Below are positions 29,464-40,790 of a stretch of 64,000 nt of DNA, piece by piece. The DNA lies in the NCBI RefSeq assembly GCF_001995095.2, contig NZ_MTSD02000003.1, positions 496,001-560,000 on the forward strand. The letters are read 5' to 3'. The notes below the pieces were generated by a model. That model saw nothing but the letters and a program-made list of their open reading frames with translations, did not search any database and was not told the DNA's origin. The first letter of the stretch is position 1; each line of letters opens with the position of its first letter. A program made the translations under genes and the position numbers. This DNA is from Oceanospirillum linum. GTDB taxonomy: Bacteria > Pseudomonadota > Gammaproteobacteria > Pseudomonadales > Halomonadaceae.

Positions 29464-29997
29464 TCAGGAATTCATTGCCTCGGCCAATTTCGCAAGCTTT
29501 CCACGTACTGAACCGTCAATAACAGTATCGCCAGCATGGATAAGTACGCCGCCGATCAGGCTTTGATCAACCTGAGTCTGGATTTTAATTTCACGATTCA
29601 GACGCTTTTGCAGAGCTTGTGCCAATTTGGTCTGCTGTTCACTTGTCAGCTCATAGGCAGAAGTAATTTCTACCTCAACCGTTTGTTCCTGTTCTGCTTT
29701 CAGCGTCTCAAACTGCTCTGCAATTTGAGGGAACAGAGGCAAACGGCCTACTTCGCTCAGTGTCTGTACAAAATTCTTACCGTTTTCATCCAGGTCAGAG
29801 CAGATATCAATAATGATTTCTACTTTCTGTTCCTGACTGATTGCCGGATTGCCCAGAACATTCTGAACCGCTGAGTCTGATACAGCTTCTGCTGCCAGAC
29901 CCAACATTTTAGACCATTCGGCCAATTTGCCCTGGCTCAAAGCATACTCAAATGCAGCTTTTGCATACGGCCGGGCAACAGTGCTTAATTCAGCCAT
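29464..29997 (-). CDS. atpH: ATP synthase delta subunit
   Basis: Peripheral stalk subunit that joins F1 to the b subunits. The 177-residue product has the N-terminal helical region ([12 protein letters not shown]) and the conserved C-terminal [22 protein letters not shown] segment. It follows atpF by 12 bp. Confidence 0.98.
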   Translation of the reverse strand: MAELSTVARPYAKAAFEYALSQGKLAEWSKMLGLAAEAVSDSAVQNVLGNPAISQEQKVEIIIDICSDLDENGKNFVQTLSEVGRLPLFPQIAEQFETLKAEQEQTVEVEITSAYELTSEQQTKLAQALQKRLNREIKIQTQVDQSLIGGVLIHAGDTVIDGSVRGKLAKLAEAMNS

Positions 29998-30009
29998 CGG
30001 TCACCTCGC

Positions 30010-30480
30010 TTAAAGCTCAGCTGCGAGTTTCTCTACAAGCTCAGCGTGGGCTTTTTCGTCAATAGAAGCGTTAAGAACCTGCTCTGCGCCTTTCAGTGCC
30101 AATGCTGACACCTGGGCACGAAGCTCTTCTTTCGCACGGTTTACTTCTTGCTCAACTTCAGCTTGAGCAGCAGCAAGTAAACGGGCGCCTTCAGAACGTG
30201 CGTTCTCTTTTGCTTCATCAACGATTTGATTAGCTCGCTTGTTTGCTTGCTCTATAATCAGGGCTGCTTGTTCTTTGCCTTCACGCAGCTGTTTACCGGC
30301 TTGTTCTTGAGCCAGTTCCAGGTCACGTGCAGCACGACTTGCAGCATCCAAACCATCTGCAATCTTCTTCTGACGAGCCTGCATCGCTTCCATTACTGGA
30401 GGCCATACATACTTCATACAAAACCAGACGAAGATCGCAAACGAGATGGCTTGGCCTACGAGTGTTAAGTTCAGATTCAC
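30010..30480 (-). CDS. atpF: ATP synthase b subunit
   Basis: Peripheral stalk subunit. One N-terminal membrane helix (about 5-25, [17 protein letters not shown]) is followed by a long charged helix rich in A, E, Q, K and R that forms the stalk dimer. The 156-residue length matches E. coli b. It lies 60 bp after atpE. Confidence 0.98.
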   Translation of the reverse strand: MNLNLTLVGQAISFAIFVWFCMKYVWPPVMEAMQARQKKIADGLDAASRAARDLELAQEQAGKQLREGKEQAALIIEQANKRANQIVDEAKENARSEGARLLAAAQAEVEQEVNRAKEELRAQVSALALKGAEQVLNASIDEKAHAELVEKLAAEL

Positions 30481-30540
30481 GCCATCACCCCTTGCTTTTC
30501 AATGTTGATCTATTAAGGGTTAAAAAAACCAGCTTAAAGA

Positions 30541-30864
<324 letters not shown>

Positions 30865-30878
30865 CAAAAAACAGTGTA

Positions 30879-31733
<855 letters not shown>

Positions 31734-31764
31734 TTATTCTTTGCTCACTTTAGTTCCAAGCGTG

Positions 31765-32148
31765 TTAGCGCTTAACAACCAAAGGTGCGAGCCAGTGAAC
31801 AACCTGAACTACCGCGTAAGTTAAAAAAAAGGAAATTGGGTTTAAGGGTCGCACTAATATAAAAACCAGTGCAAATAATACGGCCGTTAAACCAAACTTC
31901 ACTGCTTCTGCTCTGTAAAAAGATTTTACAATCTGCTTTGCCGCCTGAGCACCTTGGTGCATAAACACCTGCCAGGCAAAATACAGATTAGGTACAGAAC
32001 AAACCATTCCACCAAAAAATGAAGAGTATGCCAGGACCATATCGCCGGTTAATAAACAACCACCCGATACAAACAGAGTAACCAAAACCTGCAGTCCAAC
32101 AACCCGGATAACTTTGGGTCGCTTCAGCTGTGCGCTTTTGGCGCCCAT
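31765..32148 (-). CDS. atpI: ATP synthase assembly protein AtpI
   Basis: Small membrane protein at the head of the atp operon, thought to assist c-ring assembly or Mg2+ supply. The 127 residues carry four hydrophobic segments, with the family GGMVCSVPNLYFAW and AEAVKFGLTAVLF blocks. It is poorly conserved between species, so the name rests on position as well as sequence. The 199-bp spacer to parB should hold the atp promoter. Confidence 0.92.
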   Translation of the reverse strand: MGAKSAQLKRPKVIRVVGLQVLVTLFVSGGCLLTGDMVLAYSSFFGGMVCSVPNLYFAWQVFMHQGAQAAKQIVKSFYRAEAVKFGLTAVLFALVFILVRPLNPISFFLTYAVVQVVHWLAPLVVKR

Positions 32149-32347
32149 GTGTTCTCCTAAACATTCTTTGCACTACAAAGATCAGCCATTGCTTTACACA
32201 GAGCTGATACAGAGTAACGTCATTTTGTGACCGCAGGATTATAGGTTGATTAGGCAACCCATTCAACTGAATTACCTGCTCAATACCTGATCTAAGACCA
32301 ATAGATAAGCTTTATTTATCTTTGGGGTGGGGTTTCAAAGAGGGTTT

Positions 32348-33268
32348 TTATTGAATATGAGACAAGATGCCATCCAGCTCTTCAAGGCTAGAATAATTAA
32401 TCACCAGCTTACCTTTGCCCTTTTTATTGTGGCTGATATTCACTGCCGCACCCAGAGTCTCAGTCAATTTACGCTGTAAAAATTCAACATCAGCCTGTGG
32501 AGCTTGTTCCGCTTTTTCTTCAACCGGCGCCTGAAGTTTACGCACAAAAGCTTCGGTTTGACGCACAGACATACCTTTCGCCACAACCGTTCTTGCAGCT
32601 GAACTCTGCTCTTGGCTTTCAAGCCCTAGAATTGCCCGGGCATGCCCCATTTCAAGATCACCATGCTCAAGCATTTTTTTCACATCGTCCGGGAGTGTAA
32701 TCATGCGAAGCAGATTAGCGACTGCTGAGCGGGACTTTCCGACGGCATCGGCCACCTGCTGCTGAGTCAGTTCAAACTCCTGCTGCAGGCGCTGCAAGGC
32801 AAAGGCTTCTTCAATGGGGTTCAGATTCTCACGTTGGATATTTTCAATCAACGCCATCGCAATGGCAGCATCGTCGCTGACATTACGAATAATAACCGGA
32901 ACCTGATCCAGTTCAGCCAACTGAGCTGCACGCCAACGACGCTCACCGGCGATAATCTCAAAACGCTCATGCTCAAGAGGTCGAACCACAATCGGCTGCA
33001 TAATGCCCTGGGCACGAATTGAGCTGGCTAGCTCTTCCAGAGACTCGGGGTCCATATCCCGTCGGGGCTGATAACGACCGCGGGCTAAAAACTCAACAGG
33101 CAGATGGCGCATATCACCATCTGAATGTTCCCTCTCAACAAGTTGTTCCGGTTGTTCTGCTTTCGTTTCGGGAACCACAGAGACTTCACGGGGTTGAGTC
33201 AGGCCAGATGAGCCGGAACCCAATAATGCATCAAGTCCACGACCTAAACCTCGTTTTTTCGCCGACAT
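32348..33268 (-). CDS. parB: Chromosome partitioning protein ParB
   Basis: CTP-dependent DNA clamp that loads at parS and organises the origin region. The start at 33268 (MSAKKRGLGRGLDALLG, 306 residues) has GGGAG 5 nt upstream; the ten upstream codons are not family-like. The CTP-binding ParB/Srx region includes the GERRWRAAQLA motif, followed by the helix-turn-helix (LTQQQVADAVGKSRSAVANLLR) and a C-terminal dimer domain. It is 48 bp after parA. Three parS-like sites occur in this window. Confidence 0.97.
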   Translation of the reverse strand: MSAKKRGLGRGLDALLGSGSSGLTQPREVSVVPETKAEQPEQLVEREHSDGDMRHLPVEFLARGRYQPRRDMDPESLEELASSIRAQGIMQPIVVRPLEHERFEIIAGERRWRAAQLAELDQVPVIIRNVSDDAAIAMALIENIQRENLNPIEEAFALQRLQQEFELTQQQVADAVGKSRSAVANLLRMITLPDDVKKMLEHGDLEMGHARAILGLESQEQSSAARTVVAKGMSVRQTEAFVRKLQAPVEEKAEQAPQADVEFLQRKLTETLGAAVNISHNKKGKGKLVINYSSLEELDGILSHIQ

Positions 33269-33316
33269 TGGTTCTCCCATTTCTAAACACTTCAGCAATA
33301 ATAATTGGAAAAAAAT

Positions 33317-34090
33317 TCAGACCGATGAGCCTGTCTTACGCAGTAGTTCTCCGGCGAGGGCAAGATATGCCAAACTGCCTTTAGATTTTTCATCGTAGAT
33401 CAAGACAGGCATACCATGACTTGGAGCTTCAGCCAGGCGAACGTTCCGTGGAATAACTGTTTTATAAACCCGTTCATCAAAATGTTTAATGAGTTGCTGC
33501 GAAACATCACGGGTCAGACTGTTACGGGGGTCATACATGGTGCGTATAAGCCCTTCAACTCTTAAAGCAGGGTTAACGGTTTCCCGGATATGCTCAATGG
33601 TCTCCATCAGGGATGAGAGCCCTTCCAGTGCATAGTATTCGCATTGTACGGGGATAATCACACCATCCGAAGCTGTCAGGGCATTTACGGTGAGCATATT
33701 CAGAGATGGCGGACAATCCATCAGGATATAGTCATATTCACTACTCAACTCAGAAAGAACGCGCTTCAATCGAAAATTACCGCCATCAACCTGCAACAGC
33801 TGGACTTCTGCCGTGGTCAGATCTGAGTTAGCCGGAAGCAGATCGTAACCTGCGGGGTCAGTTCTGACCCGGACCTGCCCGATACCAGCTTCGCCCAGCA
33901 GGAGGTCGCAAACAGAATACTCGCATTCATTCTTATCCACACCGCTCCCCATTGTCGCATTGCCCTGGGGATCCAGATCGATCAGCAGAACTTTGCGGCG
34001 AGTGGCTACCAGTGATGCCGCCAGATTAACGCAGGTTGTCGTTTTTCCCACGCCACCTTTCTGGTTGGTTACTGCGAATACATTTGTCAT
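33317..34090 (-). CDS. parA: Chromosome partitioning ATPase ParA
   Basis: Walker-type ATPase that moves ParB-parS complexes. The deviant Walker A motif KGGVGKTT lies at residues 11-18, with DLDPQGNATMGSG and LMDCPPSLNMLTVNAL. The 257-residue length is that of chromosomal ParA/Soj without an N-terminal helix-turn-helix. It lies 33 bp after rsmG, the usual mnmG-rsmG-parA-parB order. Confidence 0.97.
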   Translation of the reverse strand: MTNVFAVTNQKGGVGKTTTCVNLAASLVATRRKVLLIDLDPQGNATMGSGVDKNECEYSVCDLLLGEAGIGQVRVRTDPAGYDLLPANSDLTTAEVQLLQVDGGNFRLKRVLSELSSEYDYILMDCPPSLNMLTVNALTASDGVIIPVQCEYYALEGLSSLMETIEHIRETVNPALRVEGLIRTMYDPRNSLTRDVSQQLIKHFDERVYKTVIPRNVRLAEAPSHGMPVLIYDEKSKGSLAYLALAGELLRKTGSSV

Positions 34091-34123
34091 CCGTTTCTTC
34101 CTGCTATCAGTTTCTGCCGGTGA

Positions 34124-34768
34124 TCAATAAGATCCGGGGGTACGCTGTAAAAGGGCCAGGTGACGTTCCCCATCGGAGCCAGGAACATCCAACCGATGAA
34201 CCTCTTTGCAGACCACACCTTCCGGCAGGTTGTTCAGCTCATCTTCAGGGTAAACGCCCTTCATAGCCAACCACTCAGCATTTTGGTTACCCAGTTGAAG
34301 TGTCCATTGCATCATATCCTGCAATGAACTGAACGCGCGACTCATCACCTGGTCAAACAGCTGTTCGGGCTGATATTGTTCAACGCGTTTATTGACAACA
34401 GTAACATTATCCAACTTCAGAGCAGTGACTGCCTGAAACTGGAAACGACTTTTTTTGCCATTACTATCCATCAGAGTCATTTTCAGATCAGGGCGCACAA
34501 TCGCTACAGGGATACCGGGTAAACCACCACCAGAGCCCACATCAATACAGTTTGGGCCCTTGATATAAGGCAGAATACTCAGGCTATCCAGCAAGTGACG
34601 GTCAACCATCTGAGCCGGATCACGCACAGCCGTTAGATTAAAGGCTTTATTCCATTTTTCCAGTAAGCGAAGGTAATCCATCAGTAACCCCTGTTGCTGA
34701 TCGCTGATATCCAAGCCCATCGCCTCAATGCCACGGCGTAATTGGTTGTCCAGTGCGTTGTCGTTCAA
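34124..34768 (-). CDS. rsmG: 16S rRNA G527 methyltransferase RsmG
   Basis: Makes m7G at position 527 of 16S rRNA. The 214-residue product has the SAM-binding CIDVGSGGGLPGIPVA, LMDSNGKKSRFQ and VMSRAFSSLQDM segments of RsmG (GidB). It follows mnmG by 35 bp, in the usual order. Confidence 0.97.
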   Translation of the reverse strand: MNDNALDNQLRRGIEAMGLDISDQQQGLLMDYLRLLEKWNKAFNLTAVRDPAQMVDRHLLDSLSILPYIKGPNCIDVGSGGGLPGIPVAIVRPDLKMTLMDSNGKKSRFQFQAVTALKLDNVTVVNKRVEQYQPEQLFDQVMSRAFSSLQDMMQWTLQLGNQNAEWLAMKGVYPEDELNNLPEGVVCKEVHRLDVPGSDGERHLALLQRTPGSY

Positions 34769-34803
34769 AGTCTTTACCCGTTCAATCTGAATCTGGCCTG
34801 ATA

Positions 34804-36720
34804 TCAGGCCGGTGTTTTGGGATTCGTTTTAGTGTTCAGCTGGCTGTTGGTCGCCATTGCACGTTTTTTCAGATGAATCAGCAGCAGCGAAACCGCAGCC
34901 GGAGTTACTCCTGATATACGACTCGCTGCGGCCAGCGTTTCCGGACGGCTCTCACTCAGCTTCTGGCGAATCTCTTTCGACATGCCTTCAATACTGTCGT
35001 AGTCCAGGTCTGTCGGTAGCTCCGTATCTTCATGGCGGCGCAGTTTTTCAATATCATCCTGCTGACGGCTGATATAACCGGCATATTTCACCTGAATCTG
35101 AACCTGATCAGCTACTTGTGGATTATCCACAGGCTCGCCTTTTAAGGATGCAAGATCATCATACTCAAGTTCAGGGCGTTTCAGCAGATCCAGCAGATTA
35201 TATTCGCGGGTCATGGGCTGGCCGGTTTTGGCTTCAACCGCCGCAGCCTGTTCTGTCTTAGGCTGAATCCAGGTACCACTCAGGCGACTGGTTTCCTGCT
35301 CAATCTGTTCTTTTTTAGCGCTAAATGCGGCCCATCGCAGATCATCCACCAGACCCAGCTCACGACCTTTTTCTGTTAACCGGAGATCGGCATTATCTTC
35401 CCGCAGAATCAAACGATATTCCGCACGACTGGTAAACATACGATAGGGCTCACTGGTGCCATGGGTGATCAGATCATCCACCATCACGCCAATATAAGCT
35501 TCATCACGGCGCGGATACCAGGCGTCTTTCCCCTGGGCTCGCAGACCGGCATTCAATCCGGCTAACAACCCCTGTGCCCCTGCCTCTTCGTAGCCTGTGG
35601 TTCCGTTGATCTGTCCGGCAAAATAGAGGTTGGGGACAAATTTAGTTTCCAGTGTGTGCTTCAGATCCTGTGGATTAAAAAAGTCGTACTCAATGGCATA
35701 GCCCGGACGCATGATATGGGCATTTTCCATACCCCGAATCGAACGTACCAGCTCCAGCTGGATATCAAACGGCAAACTGGTGGAGATGCCATTTGGGTAC
35801 AGCTCATGGGTTGTAAGACCTTCCGGCTCGATAAAAACCTGGTGGGAGTCTTTATCAGAAAAGCGGTGGATTTTATCTTCGATTGAAGGGCAGTATCGAG
35901 GACCGACACCTTCGATAACACCGGTATACATAGGTGAGCGATCCAGACCGGAGCGAATAATATCGTGGGTGCGCTCATTGGTGTGTGTAATGTAACAGCA
36001 GATCTGTTCTGGATGATCATCCAGCGATCCCATGAACGACATGACCGGTGTTGGACTATCTCCCGGCTGAGCTTCCATCTTTGAGAAATCAACAGATTTG
36101 GCATCGATACGCGGCGGTGTACCGGTTTTCAGTCGGCCAACGCGAAATGGCATCTCACGTAAACGATTTGCCAGAGTGATTGATGGAGGATCACCGGCAC
36201 GGCCACCAGACTGGGTTTCAAGACCAATATGAATAACGCCACCGAGAAAAGTCCCTGCGGTCAGTACAACAGTTGCTGAGTGGAAACGAATCCCTGAGCT
36301 GGTGACAACACCTGCCGCTTTGTCGCCATCCATAATCAGATCATCAGCGGCTTGTTGAAAAATCGTCAGATTTTCCTGATTTTCCAGAATAGTTCGGATG
36401 GCCGCTTTGTACAAAATCCGATCAGCCTGGGCACGTGTTGCCCGAACGGCAGGGCCTTTACGGCTGTTCAGTACGCGAAATTGAATACCACCTTTATCCG
36501 TTGCAAGTGCCATTGCACCGCCCAGGGCATCAATCTCTTTCACCAGATGACTTTTACCGATCCCCCCGATAGCAGGGTTACAGGACATCTGCCCCAAGGT
36601 TTCAATATTATGAGTCAGCAGAAGAGTTTGGCAGCCCATTCTTGCTGATGCCAAAGCGGCTTCCGTTCCCGCATGACCTCCACCGATCACTATTACATCA
36701 AAGCGGGTTGGATAATCCAC
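34804..36720 (-). CDS. mnmG: tRNA uridine-5-carboxymethylaminomethyl synthesis enzyme MnmG
   Basis: FAD-dependent partner of MnmE that modifies U34 of certain tRNAs. Residues 1-30 hold the FAD-binding [19 protein letters not shown], followed by [24 protein letters not shown] and [13 protein letters not shown]; the C-terminus is the MnmE-binding helical domain. The likely start is GTG at 36720 ([14 protein letters not shown]), with AGAGGTG 5 nt upstream, giving 638 residues; an ATG ten codons earlier (36750) is the alternative. It lies directly beside a DnaA-box cluster, and mnmE is 5 kb away. Confidence 0.97.
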   Translation of the reverse strand: MDYPTRFDVIVIGGGHAGTEAALASARMGCQTLLLTHNIETLGQMSCNPAIGGIGKSHLVKEIDALGGAMALATDKGGIQFRVLNSRKGPAVRATRAQADRILYKAAIRTILENQENLTIFQQAADDLIMDGDKAAGVVTSSGIRFHSATVVLTAGTFLGGVIHIGLETQSGGRAGDPPSITLANRLREMPFRVGRLKTGTPPRIDAKSVDFSKMEAQPGDSPTPVMSFMGSLDDHPEQICCYITHTNERTHDIIRSGLDRSPMYTGVIEGVGPRYCPSIEDKIHRFSDKDSHQVFIEPEGLTTHELYPNGISTSLPFDIQLELVRSIRGMENAHIMRPGYAIEYDFFNPQDLKHTLETKFVPNLYFAGQINGTTGYEEAGAQGLLAGLNAGLRAQGKDAWYPRRDEAYIGVMVDDLITHGTSEPYRMFTSRAEYRLILREDNADLRLTEKGRELGLVDDLRWAAFSAKKEQIEQETSRLSGTWIQPKTEQAAAVEAKTGQPMTREYNLLDLLKRPELEYDDLASLKGEPVDNPQVADQVQIQVKYAGYISRQQDDIEKLRRHEDTELPTDLDYDSIEGMSKEIRQKLSESRPETLAAASRISGVTPAAVSLLLIHLKKRAMATNSQLNTKTNPKTPA

Positions 36721-37277
36721 AATATCACCTCTGGTTATCTGGTTGTGCACAACATCGGCTGATTAAAACCCCGCATGCTTGATACACAAATGACTGGTTT
36801 CGCGAAGGCAGACAAGTATATACCTGCCTGCGCAAATGAGAAGGGTTGTAAATGCTGTCAATATGAAGTTTTTTCGCCTTTTTCCCACAATTAACATTAT
36901 TAAAGTCATTTATTTAATAAGTTAGTTATAGTGATTATTGTTGTGTGGATAAAATCTGTGGATAAGTAGCGCCAGTTCCCGTTATAGAGGGGTTTTTGCT
37001 TGTGTTTAAGTCTTCGGGTTTCCTAAGGATTAGCTCGGGGTATCCTGAGAAGATGTTGTGGGTAAATAGGTGACTTATCAACAGTGCTTTTTGTAGCCAG
37101 TTTATCCATAAGGTTTAGCCACAACCATACATCTGTTATACCGTCGGTTTTTTAAGGTAAAAAAAGTGAAAACTTTTTTTCAGGCATAAAAAAACCCGCC
37201 TTTTAAGGGGCGGGTTTCTTAAACCAAACAGGTTTTAAGCGATGTCAGACATCTGTCTTTTCACGCTAAAAGGCTGA
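36721..37277. other. mnmG upstream spacer with DnaA-box cluster
   Basis: An AT-rich tract (36889-36940) is followed by five DnaA-box-like 9-mers: perfect TGTGGATAA at 36944-36952 and 36957-36965; TGTGGGTAA at 37057-37065; TTATCAACA at 37075-37083; TTATCCATA at 37102-37110 (the last three with one mismatch each). No GATC was seen. This resembles the enterobacterial oriC setting beside mnmG, but the flanking deaD gene runs in the same direction as mnmG, so gene polarity does not switch here. It may be a DnaA-regulated mnmG promoter or a secondary origin-like site. The deaD terminator occupies the far end. Confidence 0.75.
37188..37216 (-). terminator. Terminator after the deaD-type helicase gene
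   Basis: AACCCGCC and GGCGGGTT pair around an 8-nt loop, followed on the minus strand by a run of about seven T. It lies 62 bp beyond the stop codon. Confidence 0.9.
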
Positions 37278-39092
37278 TTAGCTTTCATCGCTACGTGGCT
37301 TACGAGGTGCATCATTGCGACGAGGACGGCCACCACGGTTCTCACCACGAGGACGATCGTTACGCGGACGGCGCGGTGGACGATCGCCACGGGGCTCATC
37401 TTTCGGCGCAGGTCCTTTATCAACACTGATATTCATTGCAACCTGACGTACACGAGTCTTCTGCAGGTGATTCAGTACATCTGAAGGCATACCATCAGGC
37501 AGTTCAACGGTGCTGAACTGGTCGTACAGGCGAATATTGCCGATATACTTACTTTCGATACCCGCTTCATTCGCGATAGCACCTACAACATCACCCGGCT
37601 GAAGACCATCGCTACGACCCACTTCAATGCGGTAGCGAACGAAATCAACATCAGTAGGCCGTTCACGACGAGGACGACGCTCTCCGCGCTCACCACCACG
37701 TTCATTACGGTCGTTGCGATCGCGACGCTCATTACGCTCACGGGGTGGACGCTCAGGTTCTGGTGGCAGAATCAGTGGGCGTTTTTCCTGAACCTTCCAG
37801 GCCAGCGTTGCTGCAATATCTTCCAAAGAGATTTCATTCTCTTCTGTCAGCTGTTGAATCAGCTTACGGAAAAAATCCATATCTGCGCCAACGGCTGCGG
37901 ACATTTCAACCACACTGTCTTTAAACTGCTTAACACGCTGATCAGCAACCATCTCGCGGGTCGGCAGATCCATACGTTCAATGCGCTGACGGGTTGCACG
38001 TTCAATAGCACGCAGCATACCCCGCTCACGGGGTGTTACGAACAAAATGGCATCACCGATACGACCGGCACGACCCGTACGACCAATACGGTGTACATAA
38101 GCTTCAGTATCGTATGGAATATCATAGTTGATAACGTGAGTAATACGCTCAACATCCAAACCACGGGCGGCAACGTCTGTGGCAATAACGATATCCAGCT
38201 TACGGTTTTTCAGCTGATTAACGGTACGTTCACGCAATGCCTGGTTCATATCACCATTCAATGCAGATGCACTATAACCACGGGCTTCCAGCTTTTCAGC
38301 CAGCTCAACGGTAGCATTTTTGGTACGAACGAAAATAATCGCCGCATCAAAATTTTCCGTTTCCATAATACGGGTCAGAGCATCCATTTTGTTAACACCA
38401 CTAACCTGCCAATAGCGCTGGTTGATGGTATCAACAGTAGAGGTTTTGGCCGCGATGCTGATTTCCTGAGCACCGTCAAGATGACGACGAGCTACTTTGC
38501 GAATCTCATTCGGCATAGTGGCGGAGAACAGAGCAACCTGACGGGGCTGAGGAACTTGTTCAAGAATCCAGTCCACATCATCGATGAAACCCATTTTTAA
38601 CATTTCATCGGCTTCATCCAATACCACAGCTTTCATGGTAGAGGTGTCTAAGGTTCCACGGCGCAGGTGATCCATAACACGGCCTGGTGTACCAACAATA
38701 ACCTGAGGGCCACGACGCAGCTGCTTCAGCTGCAGAGTCATGCTATGGCCACCATAGATTGGCAGTACATGGAATCCACGCATATCACGAGCATAGCGTT
38801 GGAATGCTTCCGCAACCTGGATCGCCAGCTCACGGGTAGGCGTCAGAACTAAAACCTGTGGGCTGTTCTGACGGACATCAATTCTGGATAGCAGTGGCAA
38901 AGCAAAAGATGCCGTTTTACCGGTACCGGTTTGTGCCTGACCCAACAGGCTTTCGCCTTTTAACAGAACCGGAATACTCGCGGCCTGAATCGGGGAAGGA
39001 GTTTCGTAACCAATCTCTTTTACGGATGCTACAAGTGCTTCGGGAAGGCCCAGCTCATCAAAGCTGGATACAACAGTTTCTTCTGATGACAT
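37278..39092 (-). CDS. deaD: DEAD-box RNA helicase, DeaD/CsdA type
   Basis: ATP-dependent RNA helicase for ribosome assembly and mRNA turnover, often cold-induced. Motifs in order: Q motif near residue 33, AQTGTGKT (motif I), PTRELA, TPGR, DEADEML (II), SAT (III), ATDVAARGLD and HRIGRTGRAG (VI). A DbpA-type RNA-binding domain follows near residues 478-550 (VDFVRYRIEVGRSDGL). The tail is rich in R, G, N and D. The 604-residue length fits CsdA. It is not usual in the mnmG-mnmE interval. Confidence 0.95.
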   Translation of the reverse strand: MSSEETVVSSFDELGLPEALVASVKEIGYETPSPIQAASIPVLLKGESLLGQAQTGTGKTASFALPLLSRIDVRQNSPQVLVLTPTRELAIQVAEAFQRYARDMRGFHVLPIYGGHSMTLQLKQLRRGPQVIVGTPGRVMDHLRRGTLDTSTMKAVVLDEADEMLKMGFIDDVDWILEQVPQPRQVALFSATMPNEIRKVARRHLDGAQEISIAAKTSTVDTINQRYWQVSGVNKMDALTRIMETENFDAAIIFVRTKNATVELAEKLEARGYSASALNGDMNQALRERTVNQLKNRKLDIVIATDVAARGLDVERITHVINYDIPYDTEAYVHRIGRTGRAGRIGDAILFVTPRERGMLRAIERATRQRIERMDLPTREMVADQRVKQFKDSVVEMSAAVGADMDFFRKLIQQLTEENEISLEDIAATLAWKVQEKRPLILPPEPERPPRERNERRDRNDRNERGGERGERRPRRERPTDVDFVRYRIEVGRSDGLQPGDVVGAIANEAGIESKYIGNIRLYDQFSTVELPDGMPSDVLNHLQKTRVRQVAMNISVDKGPAPKDEPRGDRPPRRPRNDRPRGENRGGRPRRNDAPRKPRSDES

Positions 39093-39524
39093 TCAAGGGT
39101 TACCTGAGTCGTTAAGGTATAAATGACGGAACCCTTGGCATCTCATCCAAGCATACTGACGCGGTAAAATATCGCTCAATATCAATTACGGGTTCCACTT
39201 CGCTTAAAAGGAGTCTGTACCACTTACAAGGAGCGGTATGCTGCTCACTAATACAGATAGCCTACATTGGCTATCTCATTGGCAGGGTACGCGCTGTGCG
39301 CAATCGGGGCTGATTCGAGGATCAGATTCGGAGAAAACAGCAGTCTTTCACCCTGAGGGGCACGCATTGTGCCTGCATTTGAGGCTAAAATCCAATTTAG
39401 TTTCGATTTATTGGCACTTATTTGTCCTTTAACCGGTAAAATTGAATATTCCCGTTCAAATGGTTCATTTTAAGCTGTGCCCGGCTAGGTTTATCTTGTC
39501 CTACCGCTTATTTCAGAGGTTGAT
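39093..39524. other. 432-bp spacer between deaD and the methyltransferase gene
   Basis: The divergent spacer should carry the deaD promoter and its long leader (minus strand) and the methyltransferase promoter (plus strand). A plus-strand frame of 64 codons at 39238-39432 has an AAGGAG site 4 nt before its ATG, but its predicted protein shows no family features. No strong hairpin was seen. Confidence 0.5.
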
Positions 39525-40790
39525 GTGCTGCGCTCTCTTTTTCATCATGCTGATCAATTGCTTACGCAATATCGTCCTTTCTGGCAGATGCGCCCTTTCT
39601 ATATCCGGCAACTCAGTGAGTGTAGTCAGTTGCCGGAGCATCTTCTGTCTAAGCTAACAAAATTGGATCAGAAAGAATTTGAGCAATTAAGTCAAAACTC
39701 AGAGGCAAGCCAGCAATGGCTGCAACCCTGGCTACCTTGCCTGGACGAATTAGAACAGATTCAGCGCAGCATTCCTGGTGTGGATAACTCTGAAACGTCC
39801 TCACAGCAGGACTCAGTGAGCATAAAACATTTGAGCACAGGAATTCCCGGTCGCAAATGGAGCCAGATTGAGCAGTTTATTAATTCCCTGCCAATTACTG
39901 GAGACACAGCAAAGCACAAACTACTCGAATGGTGTGCCGGCAAAGGTCATCTGGGCCGGCTGCTGTCCATCCGTAAAGGCTATGAGGTCACCAGTCTTGA
40001 GTGGCAACACAGCCTTTGTATTCAGGGTGAAGCGCTGATCCATCAGCAAAAAAAACGCTATCCACAACTGCAACAACGCATGCAGCAAGGTGATGCACTG
40101 TCTGATGATGTGTCCCGACTTTTAAATCAGCATAATACTGCCGTCGCTCTTCATGCCTGTGGTGATCTGCATACTCACCTGATCAGCCAGTGCTGTAACT
40201 CTGCACAAGCTATTAAACAGCTTGCGGTTGCGCCCTGTTGTTATCACCTGACCGCAGATGATATTTATCAGCCGCTGTCGAAGGCGGGGCAGGGTAGCCT
40301 GTTAAGCCTCGATCGACAGGACCTGAAAATCCCGCTGCAGGAAACTGTCACTGGTGGTCAGCGTGTCAGCCGCTTGCGGGATATCGAACTGCACTGGCGT
40401 TTAAGCTTCGATTTTTTGCGCCAGTCACTGACAGGGGAAACCCGTTATAAACCTCTGCCTGCTTTTCCTAAAAAACTGCTCTCCGGTGAATTCAACGATT
40501 TTGTCCTCTGGGCTCTGATCAATCGTGAGCTGTTAAGCGATAATCATGACTCCGACAATTTGCCCTTCAACGAACGAGAAATGTCTCAGGCGTTAACGGA
40601 AGGGGCTGAAAAGCTGCTTGTGGTACGCAAGCTGGAATGGCTGCAAAGCCATTTTCGGCGTGTGTTGGAAATATGGCTGGTAGCAGATCGTGCACTGGCG
40701 CTTGAAGAAGCAGGGTTTCACGTGGAACTTTATCAGTTCTGCGATAAAGCTGTCAGTCCGAGAAACCTGCTGATTCTGGCTCGGCGATAA
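39525..40790 (+). CDS. METTL25-like SAM-dependent methyltransferase, function unknown
   Basis: A 421-residue protein starting with GTG and an AGAGG site 5 nt upstream. The SAM-binding motif LLEWCAGKGHLGRLL is near residue 129, and an acidic residue ends the next strand (SLEW). Further on come VALHACGDLHTHLI and VAPCCYHL, the ACGDL/CCYH pair typical of the Methyltransf_32/METTL25-GSTCD group. The substrate of bacterial members is not known to me. The C-terminal 150 residues show no recognised domain. A parS-like site lies at 40714-40729 inside the gene. It ends one base before the convergent EamA gene. Confidence 0.75.
   Translation: MLRSLFHHADQLLTQYRPFWQMRPFYIRQLSECSQLPEHLLSKLTKLDQKEFEQLSQNSEASQQWLQPWLPCLDELEQIQRSIPGVDNSETSSQQDSVSIKHLSTGIPGRKWSQIEQFINSLPITGDTAKHKLLEWCAGKGHLGRLLSIRKGYEVTSLEWQHSLCIQGEALIHQQKKRYPQLQQRMQQGDALSDDVSRLLNQHNTAVALHACGDLHTHLISQCCNSAQAIKQLAVAPCCYHLTADDIYQPLSKAGQGSLLSLDRQDLKIPLQETVTGGQRVSRLRDIELHWRLSFDFLRQSLTGETRYKPLPAFPKKLLSGEFNDFVLWALINRELLSDNHDSDNLPFNEREMSQALTEGAEKLLVVRKLEWLQSHFRRVLEIWLVADRALALEEAGFHVELYQFCDKAVSPRNLLILARR
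40714..40729. promoter_or_regulatory. parS-like site in the methyltransferase gene
   Basis: GGTTTCACGTGGAACT matches parS TGTTTCACGTGAAACA except at the two outer bases and at one inner position (G for A, an accepted variant). It is the weakest of three such sites in the window and encodes FHVEL. ParB binding is inferred. Confidence 0.6.

Noticed and set aside
28929-29522. A 197-codon open frame opposite atpA/atpH
   Set aside because: It lies antisense to two conserved atp genes and its predicted protein has no family features.
37235-37426. A valine-rich frame over the 3' end of deaD
   Set aside because: It is the shifted frame of the Arg/Gly-rich helicase tail.
39238-39432. A 64-codon plus-strand frame with an AAGGAG site before its ATG
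   Set aside because: The translation has no recognisable features and the spacer is expected to hold the deaD leader. Evidence from conservation would be needed.
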